64,000 nt of DNA from Burkholderiales bacterium (lineage in GTDB: Bacteria; Pseudomonadota; Gammaproteobacteria; Burkholderiales; Burkholderiaceae_C): assembly GCA_028868825.1 (NCBI GenBank), contig JAGWTU010000001.1:186001-250000 (forward strand). The letters run 5' to 3'. The stretch's first letter is position 1. Every line of letters starts with the position of its first letter. Positions 20,405 to 27,788 of this stretch are shown piece after piece. Made by a program: the position numbers and the translations under genes. The notes under the pieces were generated by a model that saw nothing but the letters and a program-made list of their open reading frames with translations, did not search any database and was not told the DNA's origin.

Positions 20405-21586
20405 ATGGCAGGAGTAGTCCCGGGCATCTACGAAGGGCGTATCCCCGCCCTGGTCAAGCACACGCTGCTGAAGAGCTATCTCGAAAAGCTCGTCCTGATC
20501 ATCGGCATGAACGGCCGCAAGACAGGCAAGGCAGAAATCTGCTACGTCGACTGCTTCGCCGGTCCTTGGGGCTCGGACGACGAGGACCTGGACGGCACCT
20601 CGATTGCGCTGTCGCTCAAGACGCTCGCGGCCTGCAAGGCTGAGTTGGCCACGCGCGGCGTCGATGCGAGCATGAGAGCGCTCTACATCGAGAAGGACAA
20701 GGGCGCGTTCAAGAAGCTGGCCAAGTTCCTTGCCGAGCGTGCGACCTCCGAAGTCGAGCACGACTGCCGCAACGGCGACTTCGTCGACCTTCGCGACGAC
20801 ATCCTGAACTGGTGTGGCACGTCCGCCTTCACGTTCTTCTTCGTTGACCCCAAGGGCTGGACGCCGATCGTGATCGACGTGATGGAGCCGCTGCTCAAGC
20901 GCCCGCGAAGCGAGTTCCTGATCAACTTCATCTACGACTTCATCAACCGGACCATGTCGATTCCGGCGTTCGAAGCGGACATGCGCAAGCTGCTGCGGCG
21001 GTCTGTCGACGTGGAGGGCATGTCACCAAGCGAGCGCGAGAAGACTCTGCTGGGTGCCTACCGCGATGGCCTGAAGTCGTGCGTTCCGCCAGGACGCGGC
21101 GAGTTCCGGGCGAGGACTGCCTATGTCGGTGTGATGCACCCATCGCAGGAGCGAACCAAGTACCACCTGGTGTACCTGACGAGCCACCACACCGGCGTCG
21201 TCGAGTTCATGGAAATCTCGGAGAAGGTCGACATCGTCCAGGCCCGAGTGCGCGCAGCAACGAAGCTGGAGCAGAAGCAGAAGGCCACCGGCATGGGCGA
21301 CTTCTTCGCCGACGAGGCCGTGCCCGAGTCAGGTGAGGGCCGAAGCAGCCCAGACGATGTCGACGCGTACTGGCGCGACTATCTCAGCGGTGGCGAACGC
21401 CGCATCGACAAGGCGATGTTCGCGGACATCCTCGAAGCTACCGACTGGTTCCCCAATGAGTTGCAGGCATCGTTGCTCCGGCTCATCAAGGCAGGGATCG
21501 TGGTGAACCTCGACGACGCCACGTCGAAGCGCCGGTCAAAGCCGTTGCACATCGACAAGCTGGGCGAGCGTCTGAAAATGGCGTAG
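20405..21586 (+). CDS. tcmP: Three-Cys-motif partner protein (TcmP family), copy 1
   Basis: 393 residues. The TcmP family is named for its genomic association with the DUF5131 (Gp37/Gp68) three-Cys-motif proteins; its biochemical role is not established. The N-terminus (PALVKHTLLKSYLEKLVLII) leads into YVDCFAGPWGSDDE near residue 48, which resembles SAM-binding motif I of methyltransferases, and FFFVDPKGWTPI near 140, resembling motif IV. This suggests a Rossmann MTase-like fold. The C-terminus (DWFPNELQASLLRLIKAGIVV) may form a winged helix. AAGGGAGAG precedes the ATG. It is convergent with the minus-strand operon that holds the second TcmP, with only one base between the stop codons. Confidence 0.8.
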   Translation: MAGVVPGIYEGRIPALVKHTLLKSYLEKLVLIIGMNGRKTGKAEICYVDCFAGPWGSDDEDLDGTSIALSLKTLAACKAELATRGVDASMRALYIEKDKGAFKKLAKFLAERATSEVEHDCRNGDFVDLRDDILNWCGTSAFTFFFVDPKGWTPIVIDVMEPLLKRPRSEFLINFIYDFINRTMSIPAFEADMRKLLRRSVDVEGMSPSEREKTLLGAYRDGLKSCVPPGRGEFRARTAYVGVMHPSQERTKYHLVYLTSHHTGVVEFMEISEKVDIVQARVRAATKLEQKQKATGMGDFFADEAVPESGEGRSSPDDVDAYWRDYLSGGERRIDKAMFADILEATDWFPNELQASLLRLIKAGIVVNLDDATSKRRSKPLHIDKLGERLKMA

Positions 21587-21587
21587 G

Positions 21588-22172
21588 TCAGGTCTCTTCG
21601 CTGCGATCAAGAAACTGCAGCTTGAACTGCCAGCCTTCGAAGGTCGACACCATGCGGCCGAGTTCATCCCACGAGACCTCGCGACCATCGATGACCACCA
21701 TCGGGACACGATGGTGCTCGTCGGGATCGCTGTCGACAGTGCCGCGCAAGACGAGGCCATTGTTCACCTGCAGACCGTGCTCGGTGTCTTCAAGATGGGT
21801 GAGAGCAAGTGCCCGCCGCATCTTAGTGATCAGCGTGCCAAGCAAAGCCAGCGGATCATCGTCCGGTTCCCCGATCACCTGAAACCGATACCCAGCCGGG
21901 GAACCACCCTGCAGCTCGAATGCGTCGATTGCAACGCCGGGACCGAACAGGCGTGTCCGAAATCGAAACTCGTGTTCAAGGCCTCGCGCGTCGACCATGC
22001 GGACAGGTTCGAACGCCACGTGTTCGAAGCCCTGCAGACCAAGTTGCTTGGCGACGGTCTCATTGAAGCAACGACTGCAGAGCAGCCTGTATCCACATTC
22101 CATGGAGCCGTAGCTGACGCCCTCGTGGGCAACGATGGGCTGGTGGCAGCTTTCGCACGGGTTCGGCTTCAT
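21588..22172 (-). CDS. Zinc-ribbon protein of the TcmP/DUF5131 operon
   Basis: 194 residues. The N-terminus carries two Cys pairs (CESCHQP and CGYRLLCSRC) consistent with one zinc ribbon. The rest is a mixed alpha/beta region with FRTRLFGPGVAIDAFELQ, EDTEHGLQVNNGLVLRGTV and EHHRVPMVVIDGREVSWDE, and a C-terminus ending FEGWQFKLQFLDRSEET. I cannot assign it to a family with confidence. It starts 28 bp after the TcmP-2 stop and is the last gene of the operon. Confidence 0.7.
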   Translation of the reverse strand: MKPNPCESCHQPIVAHEGVSYGSMECGYRLLCSRCFNETVAKQLGLQGFEHVAFEPVRMVDARGLEHEFRFRTRLFGPGVAIDAFELQGGSPAGYRFQVIGEPDDDPLALLGTLITKMRRALALTHLEDTEHGLQVNNGLVLRGTVDSDPDEHHRVPMVVIDGREVSWDELGRMVSTFEGWQFKLQFLDRSEET

Positions 22173-22200
22173 ACCTGGTGGGTCTCGGGGCAGTCGCGGG

Positions 22201-23472
22201 TCAGATGGAGAACAGCGTTCGTTGCGGAGGCGACATGATCTGGTCGGTGTCCTTGATCTGCGCAGCGGAGCGACGCCGGCTGCCATCAGCCCCGACGATC
22301 TCGACGGCCTTCTCCGTGAGCAGCTTGCCGATCGACTCGCGGTAGATTTCCTTCGAGGCCGGCGAGCTGTTGCATGTGGTGGCGAACAACTCGCCGAAGC
22401 TGATGCCGGCGTCGTCGGCGTACACGAGTCGCGGAATCTGCTCGCCAAGTGCCGAGATGCTCGCGCGTCGAGCAACGTCGTCGAACTCGAAGCCCAGGCC
22501 CGATTGCCCCAGGAACGCGGCGTCGTGAACGGGGTCGTAGCCGACCATCTGGAACATGTCCAGGCCGGGGCCGCCGTAGTGGATGAACTGGTTGTTGTTG
22601 GCCCAGTGGACTTCCGTCATCACGTCACGAGCGCGGTGGTGCTGTGACATGTGGATGAGCCAATAGTCGCCATGGCCGCCACGGTTGCGGATGAAGAACG
22701 GCGTGAAGTGGCGGGCGCCGCAGTTCTCGACGAGCCGGCGATACAGCGTGCTCTGAAGCAGCAAGCGCCAGTCGCGGTCCGAAGCCTTGATCTCGTCCAC
22801 CGAACGGCCGCCGAAGATGTCGGGGATGCCAAGGCCGTCGAGCAGGTCCTTCATCTGGTCGCCGTCGTTGGCGAAGTTCATCAGCGAGTCGACGTTGAAC
22901 GTCAGGATGATCTCCGCTCGCGGCAGGGCCTCGAAAATCTTGCGCATCAGCTGCGTCGGCACATCCTTGTAGCCGTATTGGTCGAGCGCGAAGATGGAGC
23001 GGCCGTTCTTCGGGCTCTTCTTCTTGATGAACTCGATGATCGCGCCGGCCTTGTCCTGAAACCGAGCGTGATCGATGTAGATGCCCTTGCCGATCCTGTC
23101 GCCGTATCCATGCTCCTGCAGCACCTTCACGAGGTGCCCGTGCGCGTGAGCATCGGCTTCGGTGAAGAAGTAGTCGACCTGGAGTTGGACGGGTTTGCGC
23201 CGATCCTGGTTGATCCGGAACTCGGCTTCCCGGGTGGCTTCGAGGAAGATGAACGGCGAGCCCTTGACGGGCTTGCGGGTGTCGTTGTGGATGTACATGC
23301 CACCCCCAGCGAACCCATCGACCAGCGTGAGCTTCAGAACGTCCTGGTTGGGCGAGCTGACCAGGGTGTGGAAGTAGGCGGCAAGGTACGCCTCAAGAAT
23401 GCGGTGCTTGGCGACGCTGTGCTGCTGGATGAGGTCGGGGCCGTCCTTCCAGTTGTATTGCTTCAGCGTCAT
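22201..23472 (-). CDS. tcmP: Three-Cys-motif partner protein (TcmP family), copy 2
   Basis: 423 residues. The same plan as the plus-strand copy: N-terminal helix (HRILEAYLAAYFHTL), the motif-I-like LTLVDGFAGGGMY near residue 50, and FALDQYGYKDVP near 160 where the other copy has FFFVDPKGW. The two proteins are otherwise very diverged. It starts 8 bp after the DUF5131 stop, the adjacency that defines the family. In-frame codons upstream of 23472 lie inside the DUF5131 gene, so ATG 23472 is chosen. Enzymatic activity is inferred from motifs only. Confidence 0.85.
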   Translation of the reverse strand: MTLKQYNWKDGPDLIQQHSVAKHRILEAYLAAYFHTLVSSPNQDVLKLTLVDGFAGGGMYIHNDTRKPVKGSPFIFLEATREAEFRINQDRRKPVQLQVDYFFTEADAHAHGHLVKVLQEHGYGDRIGKGIYIDHARFQDKAGAIIEFIKKKSPKNGRSIFALDQYGYKDVPTQLMRKIFEALPRAEIILTFNVDSLMNFANDGDQMKDLLDGLGIPDIFGGRSVDEIKASDRDWRLLLQSTLYRRLVENCGARHFTPFFIRNRGGHGDYWLIHMSQHHRARDVMTEVHWANNNQFIHYGGPGLDMFQMVGYDPVHDAAFLGQSGLGFEFDDVARRASISALGEQIPRLVYADDAGISFGELFATTCNSSPASKEIYRESIGKLLTEKAVEIVGADGSRRRSAAQIKDTDQIMSPPQRTLFSI

Positions 23473-23480
23473 GCGTTCCT

Positions 23481-24227
23481 TCAGGCGTGGGCAGACAGTG
23501 CTGGCATGTCGTCCCAGGTGCGCCCTTGAAGCAGACGGCCATTGGCCTTCTTGGAGCGGCGCTTGCCATCGGCTCCCCAGCCGCCCCACTGCTTGAAGAA
23601 GAACTGCACTCCCTGGTCCTCACATTGTTGACGGACATTCTCGACCCATTCGATCTGCATCGGACGCGCCTTCGGCCCCGATTCTCCGCCGACGATCACC
23701 CAATGAATGCCCGTTAGGTCGAGAGCACCAACGTCCGACAGCAGCGGCTCCACCGACAAGAAGCGGATGCGGGCGTCGACCTGGCGCAACGCCGCGATAC
23801 GAGGAACGCCATAGCGCCGATCCTCGACGGATACACCGAGCCATGCGTTGTCGGGAACATCGCGGTTCCGGAAGAACGTCGCCATGCGATCTGCGCGCTT
23901 GGTCAGCACCTGGAAGGTGTGCTGCGGGCAACGGCGGATCACGTCGAAGACTTGGGCGATGTAGTTGTCGTCCACACTTTTGTGGAAGAGATCGGACATC
24001 GAGTTCACAAAGTACACCGTCGGCTTCTTGCGCGCCAGCGGCTCCGCCAGGCGCTCAGGCAGGATGGTGAGCTTGAAGCCGTTCTCGTAGCCCGGCGTAC
24101 CCATGGCCTGCAGTCGCTTGGCCATGCTCTCGGCGTAGCAGTGCTTGCACCCCGGCGAAATCTTGGTGCAGCCCACGGTCGGATTCCACGTTGCCTCGGT
24201 CCATTCGATCCTGCTTGCTTGAGACAT
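23481..24227 (-). CDS. DUF5131 (phage Gp37/Gp68) family protein with three-Cys motif
   Basis: 248 residues. The family hallmarks are all present: WTEATWNPTVGCTKISPGC then KHCYAE gives C-x6-C-x2-C, which resembles a radical-SAM [4Fe-4S] site, followed by YFVNSMSDLFH, VSVEDRRYGVPRIAAL, RIRFLSVEPLL, IHWVIVGGESGPKARPM and FFFKQWGGW. Family function is unknown; phages and mobile islands carry it. It starts 36 bp after the S24 gene stop and is followed by TcmP at 8 bp. All three Cys are present. Confidence 0.92.
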   Translation of the reverse strand: MSQASRIEWTEATWNPTVGCTKISPGCKHCYAESMAKRLQAMGTPGYENGFKLTILPERLAEPLARKKPTVYFVNSMSDLFHKSVDDNYIAQVFDVIRRCPQHTFQVLTKRADRMATFFRNRDVPDNAWLGVSVEDRRYGVPRIAALRQVDARIRFLSVEPLLSDVGALDLTGIHWVIVGGESGPKARPMQIEWVENVRQQCEDQGVQFFFKQWGGWGADGKRRSKKANGRLLQGRTWDDMPALSAHA

Positions 24228-24263
24228 GACGTTCTCCTAGTTCTTCAAAGTCAGTGCAGGCGT

Positions 24264-24854
24264 CTAGACGGCGTGGATCACGCGCGTCACGACGCCCCAG
24301 ATGTTCAGTTCGCTCTTGTCGCCGACTGGGATGTCGGCGAAGTCCGGGTTCGCGGCCTGCAGCAGCCAGCCGGTGGTGGTGCGCTTCAAGCGCTTGACGG
24401 TCAGTTCACCATCGACATCAGCGACCACGATCCGGCCGTCCTCGGGCGCTACGCCCCGATCGACGACCAGTTCATCGCCATCAGCGATGCCCGCGTCGCG
24501 CATAGACCACCCGGCCACCTTCATGACGAAGGTGCTGCTCGGGTCCCGCACCAGGTGCTTGCCGAGATCGACAGCGTCCTCTTGGTAGTCGTCGCCGGAA
24601 GTTGGTTTGCCGGCGCGGACTCGGCGGCCCAGCGCAGGCACGGAGGTCGCTGCGCGCATCGAAGCGATTGGCTTCAGCCCGCCGGTCTCATTTGGCGCCT
24701 GAGCTGTGCGCTTGACCTCATCCAGGTAGCCCACCACCACGGGAACGAGGCTCTGCGGCACCCGGACCGTCTTGGTGGGCTCGCCGTAGGCAGCCTTACG
24801 GCCGGCGCCCTGTCGGGTGCCGCCATGGCGGGGTTTGGTGGGCTCCGTGTGCAT
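24264..24854 (-). CDS. UmuD/LexA-like S24 autoprotease with N-terminal DNA-binding-like region
   Basis: 196 residues. The C-terminal half follows UmuD closely: an Ala-Gly cleavage site in RVRAGKPTSGDDY, catalytic Ser in VAGWSMRDAGIADGDELVV, and catalytic Lys in GELTVKRLKR. Unlike UmuD (about 24 residues before the cleavage site) there are about 80 residues upstream, with a basic GGTRQGAGRKAAYG and a strand-helix segment TKTVRVPQSLVPVVVGYLD that looks like half of a ribbon-helix-helix. No umuC is nearby. I infer a damage-responsive repressor of its own operon. A 20-bp operator-like site abuts the start codon. Confidence 0.8.
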   Translation of the reverse strand: MHTEPTKPRHGGTRQGAGRKAAYGEPTKTVRVPQSLVPVVVGYLDEVKRTAQAPNETGGLKPIASMRAATSVPALGRRVRAGKPTSGDDYQEDAVDLGKHLVRDPSSTFVMKVAGWSMRDAGIADGDELVVDRGVAPEDGRIVVADVDGELTVKRLKRTTTGWLLQAANPDFADIPVGDKSELNIWGVVTRVIHAV

Positions 24855-24873
24855 GATTCTGTGACGAAATCAA
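24854..24873 (-). promoter_or_regulatory. Operator-like motif copy C at the S24 gene start
   Basis: Read on minus, TTGATTTCGTCACAGAATCA. It matches copy B at 17 of 20 positions but in the opposite orientation, and touches the S24 start codon, so binding would block that gene. Confidence 0.6.
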
Positions 24874-24931
24874 GCCTAGCACGCTGCGACTCTCATAGGA
24901 AGCAGGGCGGGCCTGGACAAACGCCGGAACG

Positions 24932-24951
24932 TTGATTACGTGACAGATTCA
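24932..24951 (+). promoter_or_regulatory. Operator-like motif copy B upstream of the S24 gene
   Basis: TTGATTACGTGACAGATTCA, an inverted partner of copy C, 58 bp away, in the divergent region between the S24 operon and the RHH cassette. The pair brackets the probable S24 promoter region. Confidence 0.6.
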
Positions 24952-25002
24952 AGATGCCAAGGGAGTTCATCCTGAGGCCTATAAGACATGCATTTCTTCG
25001 TC

Positions 25003-25085
25003 ATTTGCATGCAAGCAACTGCGATTTGCTTGACGACACGTCCGAAGGGACATACCATGCAAACAATGCGATCGTGCATGCAAAT
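25003..25085. promoter_or_regulatory. Inverted ATTTGCATGCA repeats around the RHH gene start
   Basis: ATTTGCATGCA (25003-25013) and its reverse complement TGCATGCAAAT (25075-25085) flank the Shine-Dalgarno and start codon; a further ATGCAAAC lies at 25057. This is the placement expected for autoregulation by the ribbon-helix-helix protein encoded here. Confidence 0.5.
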
Positions 25086-25503
25086 TGAGGCCAAAGACAT
25101 GAACAATGTCCACATGGAGTTCGACGAACTGCTGACGATGAAGGCGCTGATGTTCAAGGCGGACATCAGTGGCCGTACCAGTACCGGCTTCGCAGGTCGC
25201 ATTCTCGAACGCGACCCGGAGCAAGCGGAGGCGATCGGGATGAAGAACATCTGCTTCCGCATCGACCCGCTGCTGCAGGCGAGGTTCGAGGTCACGTTGC
25301 ATGCGCTTGGCATGTCGAAGCAAGAGGCACTTTCGGAGGCCCTGCACGAAATGCTGAACCAGTTCGATGCCAAGCTGAATCAGATTGGCGTCGGGCCTAT
25401 CAACTACGAAAACAGGCTACGTGAACTGGGTTTCGAGTTGGGGCCGGAGACCGAGCACGGTCGAGCGCTCATGCGCGTAGATCAGCCGAAGAAGGGAGCA
25501 TGA
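25057..25503 (+). CDS. Ribbon-helix-helix DNA-binding protein (RelB/Arc-like), first gene of a pair
   Basis: 148 residues. A ribbon-helix-helix-like core is visible near residue 65: strand NICFRIDPLLQARF, then helices VTLHALGMSKQEALSEAL and HEMLNQ. This resembles RelB/DinJ-type antitoxins, though the N- and C-terminal extensions are unusual. ATG 25057 is chosen because GAAGGGA (25044-25050) lies six bases upstream; ATGs at 25078 and 25099 are alternatives. The gene overlaps the next by ATGA. Regulator of the pair by autorepression is an inference from the flanking inverted repeats. Confidence 0.6.
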   Translation: MQTMRSCMQIEAKDMNNVHMEFDELLTMKALMFKADISGRTSTGFAGRILERDPEQAEAIGMKNICFRIDPLLQARFEVTLHALGMSKQEALSEALHEMLNQFDAKLNQIGVGPINYENRLRELGFELGPETEHGRALMRVDQPKKGA

Positions 25504-25904
25504 GTATGGCCTTCGAATCCTTTGACGACCTCGCTCGCGTCGGCTTGAAACGCGCTGCGATGAAGGCTGCTCGGGTCATCGTGAAGTCAGAGTTCAGCGA
25601 CCGTCAGCGCCCACAGACGGTGTTCCGGTTCTCGGACGACCTCGTTGAGAGAGCTGGCTGGGTGCCAGGTCAAGACCGGATCGAACTGCTCATCGATCGG
25701 ACGGACATGGCGATCCGCGCACGCAAGGTTGCAGCCGGCGGCTACAAGCTCATCGGAAATGGATCGGCTCGGCCCTACCTAAAGTTCACCGCCGCGCGAG
25801 GAATGCCAGTGTCTGACGAAGCGTCCGAGGCCGTCGATGTTGTCGTTGTGGGCGGCGAAATCATGTTCGTGTTGCCATCGGGCGTGCGGCTGTCGGCCGC
25901 ATGA
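25500..25904 (+). CDS. Uncharacterised protein, second gene of the RHH pair
   Basis: 134 residues, translationally coupled (ATGA) to the RHH gene. Visible segments are RPQTVFRFSDDLVERAGWVP, DRIELLIDRTDMAIRARKV and VVVVGGEIMFVLPSGVRL, giving a beta-rich pattern. No signal peptide, membrane segment or nuclease motif is recognised. The order (small DNA-binding protein, then coupled partner) resembles a toxin-antitoxin cassette but also many plain regulator pairs. Its 3' end overlaps the convergent CoiA-like gene by 44 bp. Confidence 0.55.
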   Translation: MSMAFESFDDLARVGLKRAAMKAARVIVKSEFSDRQRPQTVFRFSDDLVERAGWVPGQDRIELLIDRTDMAIRARKVAAGGYKLIGNGSARPYLKFTAARGMPVSDEASEAVDVVVVGGEIMFVLPSGVRLSAA

Positions 25905-27117
25905 TTTCGACCGGGCGCCTGCGGACGACGTGGTACCGAAAGCCAGTGCGCTTGATGTAGCCCAGGCGCTGCAAGGCGTCGAGGTATTCACGCAAGGCGC
26001 CTGCCGGTGAAGGAAGCCTTTCTCGCTCCCAGTTGGTCAACAAATCACCATGGGCGTACAGAACGGCGAACTCAGGCCACGTTCCAAACTTCGCCTTACA
26101 GTGGTTCGCGGCCTGCGCTTGTGTGAACGATGAGTAGGGGTTGTGGGCAACGTAGGTGCCGAACAGCGTGGCTTGCCAGACACGTCGGTCGACCGGCCAA
26201 CCCATTTCATTCGGAAGTGCAATGTTGATTTGCGGTTGAGGATCGTCCCAATCGAGGCCGAGACGCGGAGCCCAGTACCGCCATTCGTGGCTGTTGGGTC
26301 CATCAGCGGCCAAACGCGCACGCTCAGTGGTCAGCCGTTCCGCACCAACAAACTCGCTCAGGGACGAAGTCGCTGCAAGGAAGCCGGGGGTTCTACAACG
26401 TGCTCGCTCCAATGCGGCAGTTTGCCGCTCGCGCCGCAGCTGCGCGTCTCGGTCGGCCTGTTCGGCAATCCTGGTGGCGACAGTGGCGGCATCTGCCTTC
26501 AGGCCGGCCGACAAGGGGCTGAACAGCCAAGTCTTGTTCTCGACCCCCTTCAGCACGGCATCCCTCAGCATGTCGCGACCCCATCCCTGGGGCATGGTCG
26601 ACAAGTCGATCTCGATCGCTGCGATACCGAGTTCGGCCAGCCGTGCGAGCTTTTCCGGTTCATCCCGAACAAAGTGGGTTACTGCGACCTCAACCAAGAG
26701 GTCGGTGCCGCGTCCTGTCGCGACTATGTCGGGGATGACTCGTCCGAGGCGAACCTCTGAAGTCACTTCATCGAAGGACATCCGGTGCAGGGCGACAGAT
26801 TGCTCGGAGCGATGGGGCCTTCCCGAAGAGTCGAGGGCCTGGGCTTTTTCTACGAGCGGAGGCAGCATCAGCCAGCGCTCTTTGACTAGAAGTTCCTTCG
26901 CCGCAAGATGCAGCGCGGTCTCAACGCCGTGGGCGCAGTCGGTGCCGGATTCATGAGCGAAGGTGTGTTGCCTTACGCTCCCCTGCTTGGCAACAAGCCT
27001 CGCACCACACGATGGGCATACGCAACAGCAAGCAAGCCCACGCCCGACTTCGTCAACATGGCGAAGCAAGCCATGTGCATCGAGCGCAAACGTCAGTGGG
27101 ACAGCAGCCTGGTGCAC
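25861..27117 (-). CDS. CoiA-like nuclease-family protein
   Basis: 418 residues. The N-terminus has a zinc-finger-like region of the CoiA type (CPSCGARLVAKQGSVRQHTF, then AHESGTDCAHG) and a PD-(D/E)xK-like nuclease core near residue 130 (RVIPDIVATGRGTDLLVEVA, then VTHF). CoiA in Gram-positive bacteria aids DNA uptake; homologues are also found in phage and defence contexts. The central region (ADRDAQLRRERQTAALERAR) is a probable coiled coil, and the C-terminus resembles a winged helix (GALREYLDALQRLGYIKRTG). Whether it acts on foreign DNA is not shown by sequence. Confidence 0.7.
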   Translation of the reverse strand: MHQAAVPLTFALDAHGLLRHVDEVGRGLACCCVCPSCGARLVAKQGSVRQHTFAHESGTDCAHGVETALHLAAKELLVKERWLMLPPLVEKAQALDSSGRPHRSEQSVALHRMSFDEVTSEVRLGRVIPDIVATGRGTDLLVEVAVTHFVRDEPEKLARLAELGIAAIEIDLSTMPQGWGRDMLRDAVLKGVENKTWLFSPLSAGLKADAATVATRIAEQADRDAQLRRERQTAALERARCRTPGFLAATSSLSEFVGAERLTTERARLAADGPNSHEWRYWAPRLGLDWDDPQPQINIALPNEMGWPVDRRVWQATLFGTYVAHNPYSSFTQAQAANHCKAKFGTWPEFAVLYAHGDLLTNWERERLPSPAGALREYLDALQRLGYIKRTGFRYHVVRRRPVEIMRPTAARPMATRT

Positions 27118-27207
27118 GCGACGCCCATCGTGCGCGGTTTAGGTTTGGATCACAACGCCGCTATGAGCGAGTCCGCAGAAGGCTTCGGGAACCGCCTTCT
27201 GAAATTC

Positions 27208-27555
27208 TCAGCCCGCGACACGAACAGGCGTGCCGGTGGCGGAGTTGTTTGCAGTTTCGCCTGCCCGCACTATGAACCGACCTCGAAGCAACCCGGCAAG
27301 AAAATCATCGAGCGGCGAACACAAGACGGCAGAGAGGAAGAGCCCAAGGCCGGAGGATGCGAGGGCCAGAACGATCACAGCCGTAGCCCCCATGCCTGTC
27401 CCAGAGAAGGCATGAGGCGAAACTGACTTCATCGCAAGGATGAACGAATTGATCTGTGTCGACGACATCCATTCTCGAAAGAAGTCAATGGAGAGTTGCG
27501 ACATGATCACGGCGGCGGCGAACAGCCCGACGGCGACTACTCGAATAGCATTCAT
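27208..27555 (-). CDS. Small putative inner-membrane protein
   Basis: 115 residues with two hydrophobic stretches (AIRVVAVGLFAAAVIMSQL and GATAVIVLALASSGLGLFL) joined by a polar loop. No family is recognised. It lies alone between the CoiA-like gene and the RHS gene, and may be a membrane partner or a spurious frame. Confidence 0.4.
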   Translation of the reverse strand: MNAIRVVAVGLFAAAVIMSQLSIDFFREWMSSTQINSFILAMKSVSPHAFSGTGMGATAVIVLALASSGLGLFLSAVLCSPLDDFLAGLLRGRFIVRAGETANNSATGTPVRVAG

Positions 27556-27788
27556 TTGCAGTCCTCTTCTCTGGAAGTCAAACCATCATTTTCAGAGAAC
27601 GGTCCCCATAACACTCAGAGCTTTTCATGTTGATCAGTGCGCTCAGCCTCGTGCTGGCGCGTTTCGGCAGAACGAATCTGTGGACAACTGCGTCGCTCCC
27701 TTGCGAATCAACTTTTTCCGCTCAAAAGTGGGTGTTATAGGTGCGGCCAGCGAAAAATCCCAAACATCAAAAGTTTGGGAGGTGCGCT
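27556..27788. other. Upstream region of the RHS gene
   Basis: AT-richer non-coding stretch. It ends in a good Shine-Dalgarno, GGGAGG (27777-27782), six bases before a GTG start at 27789. No RNA gene or clear promoter is recognised. Confidence 0.5.

Noticed and set aside
20059-20427. Minus-strand open frame between the AAA ATPase and TcmP-1 genes
   Set aside because: No homology-like pattern, no ribosome site, and it overlaps the TcmP start region.
24854-24951. Canonical LexA box (CTGT-N8-ACAG) at the S24 gene
   Set aside because: CTGT and ACAG occur but in different repeat copies with wrong spacing; the inverted 20-bp motif explains the bases better.
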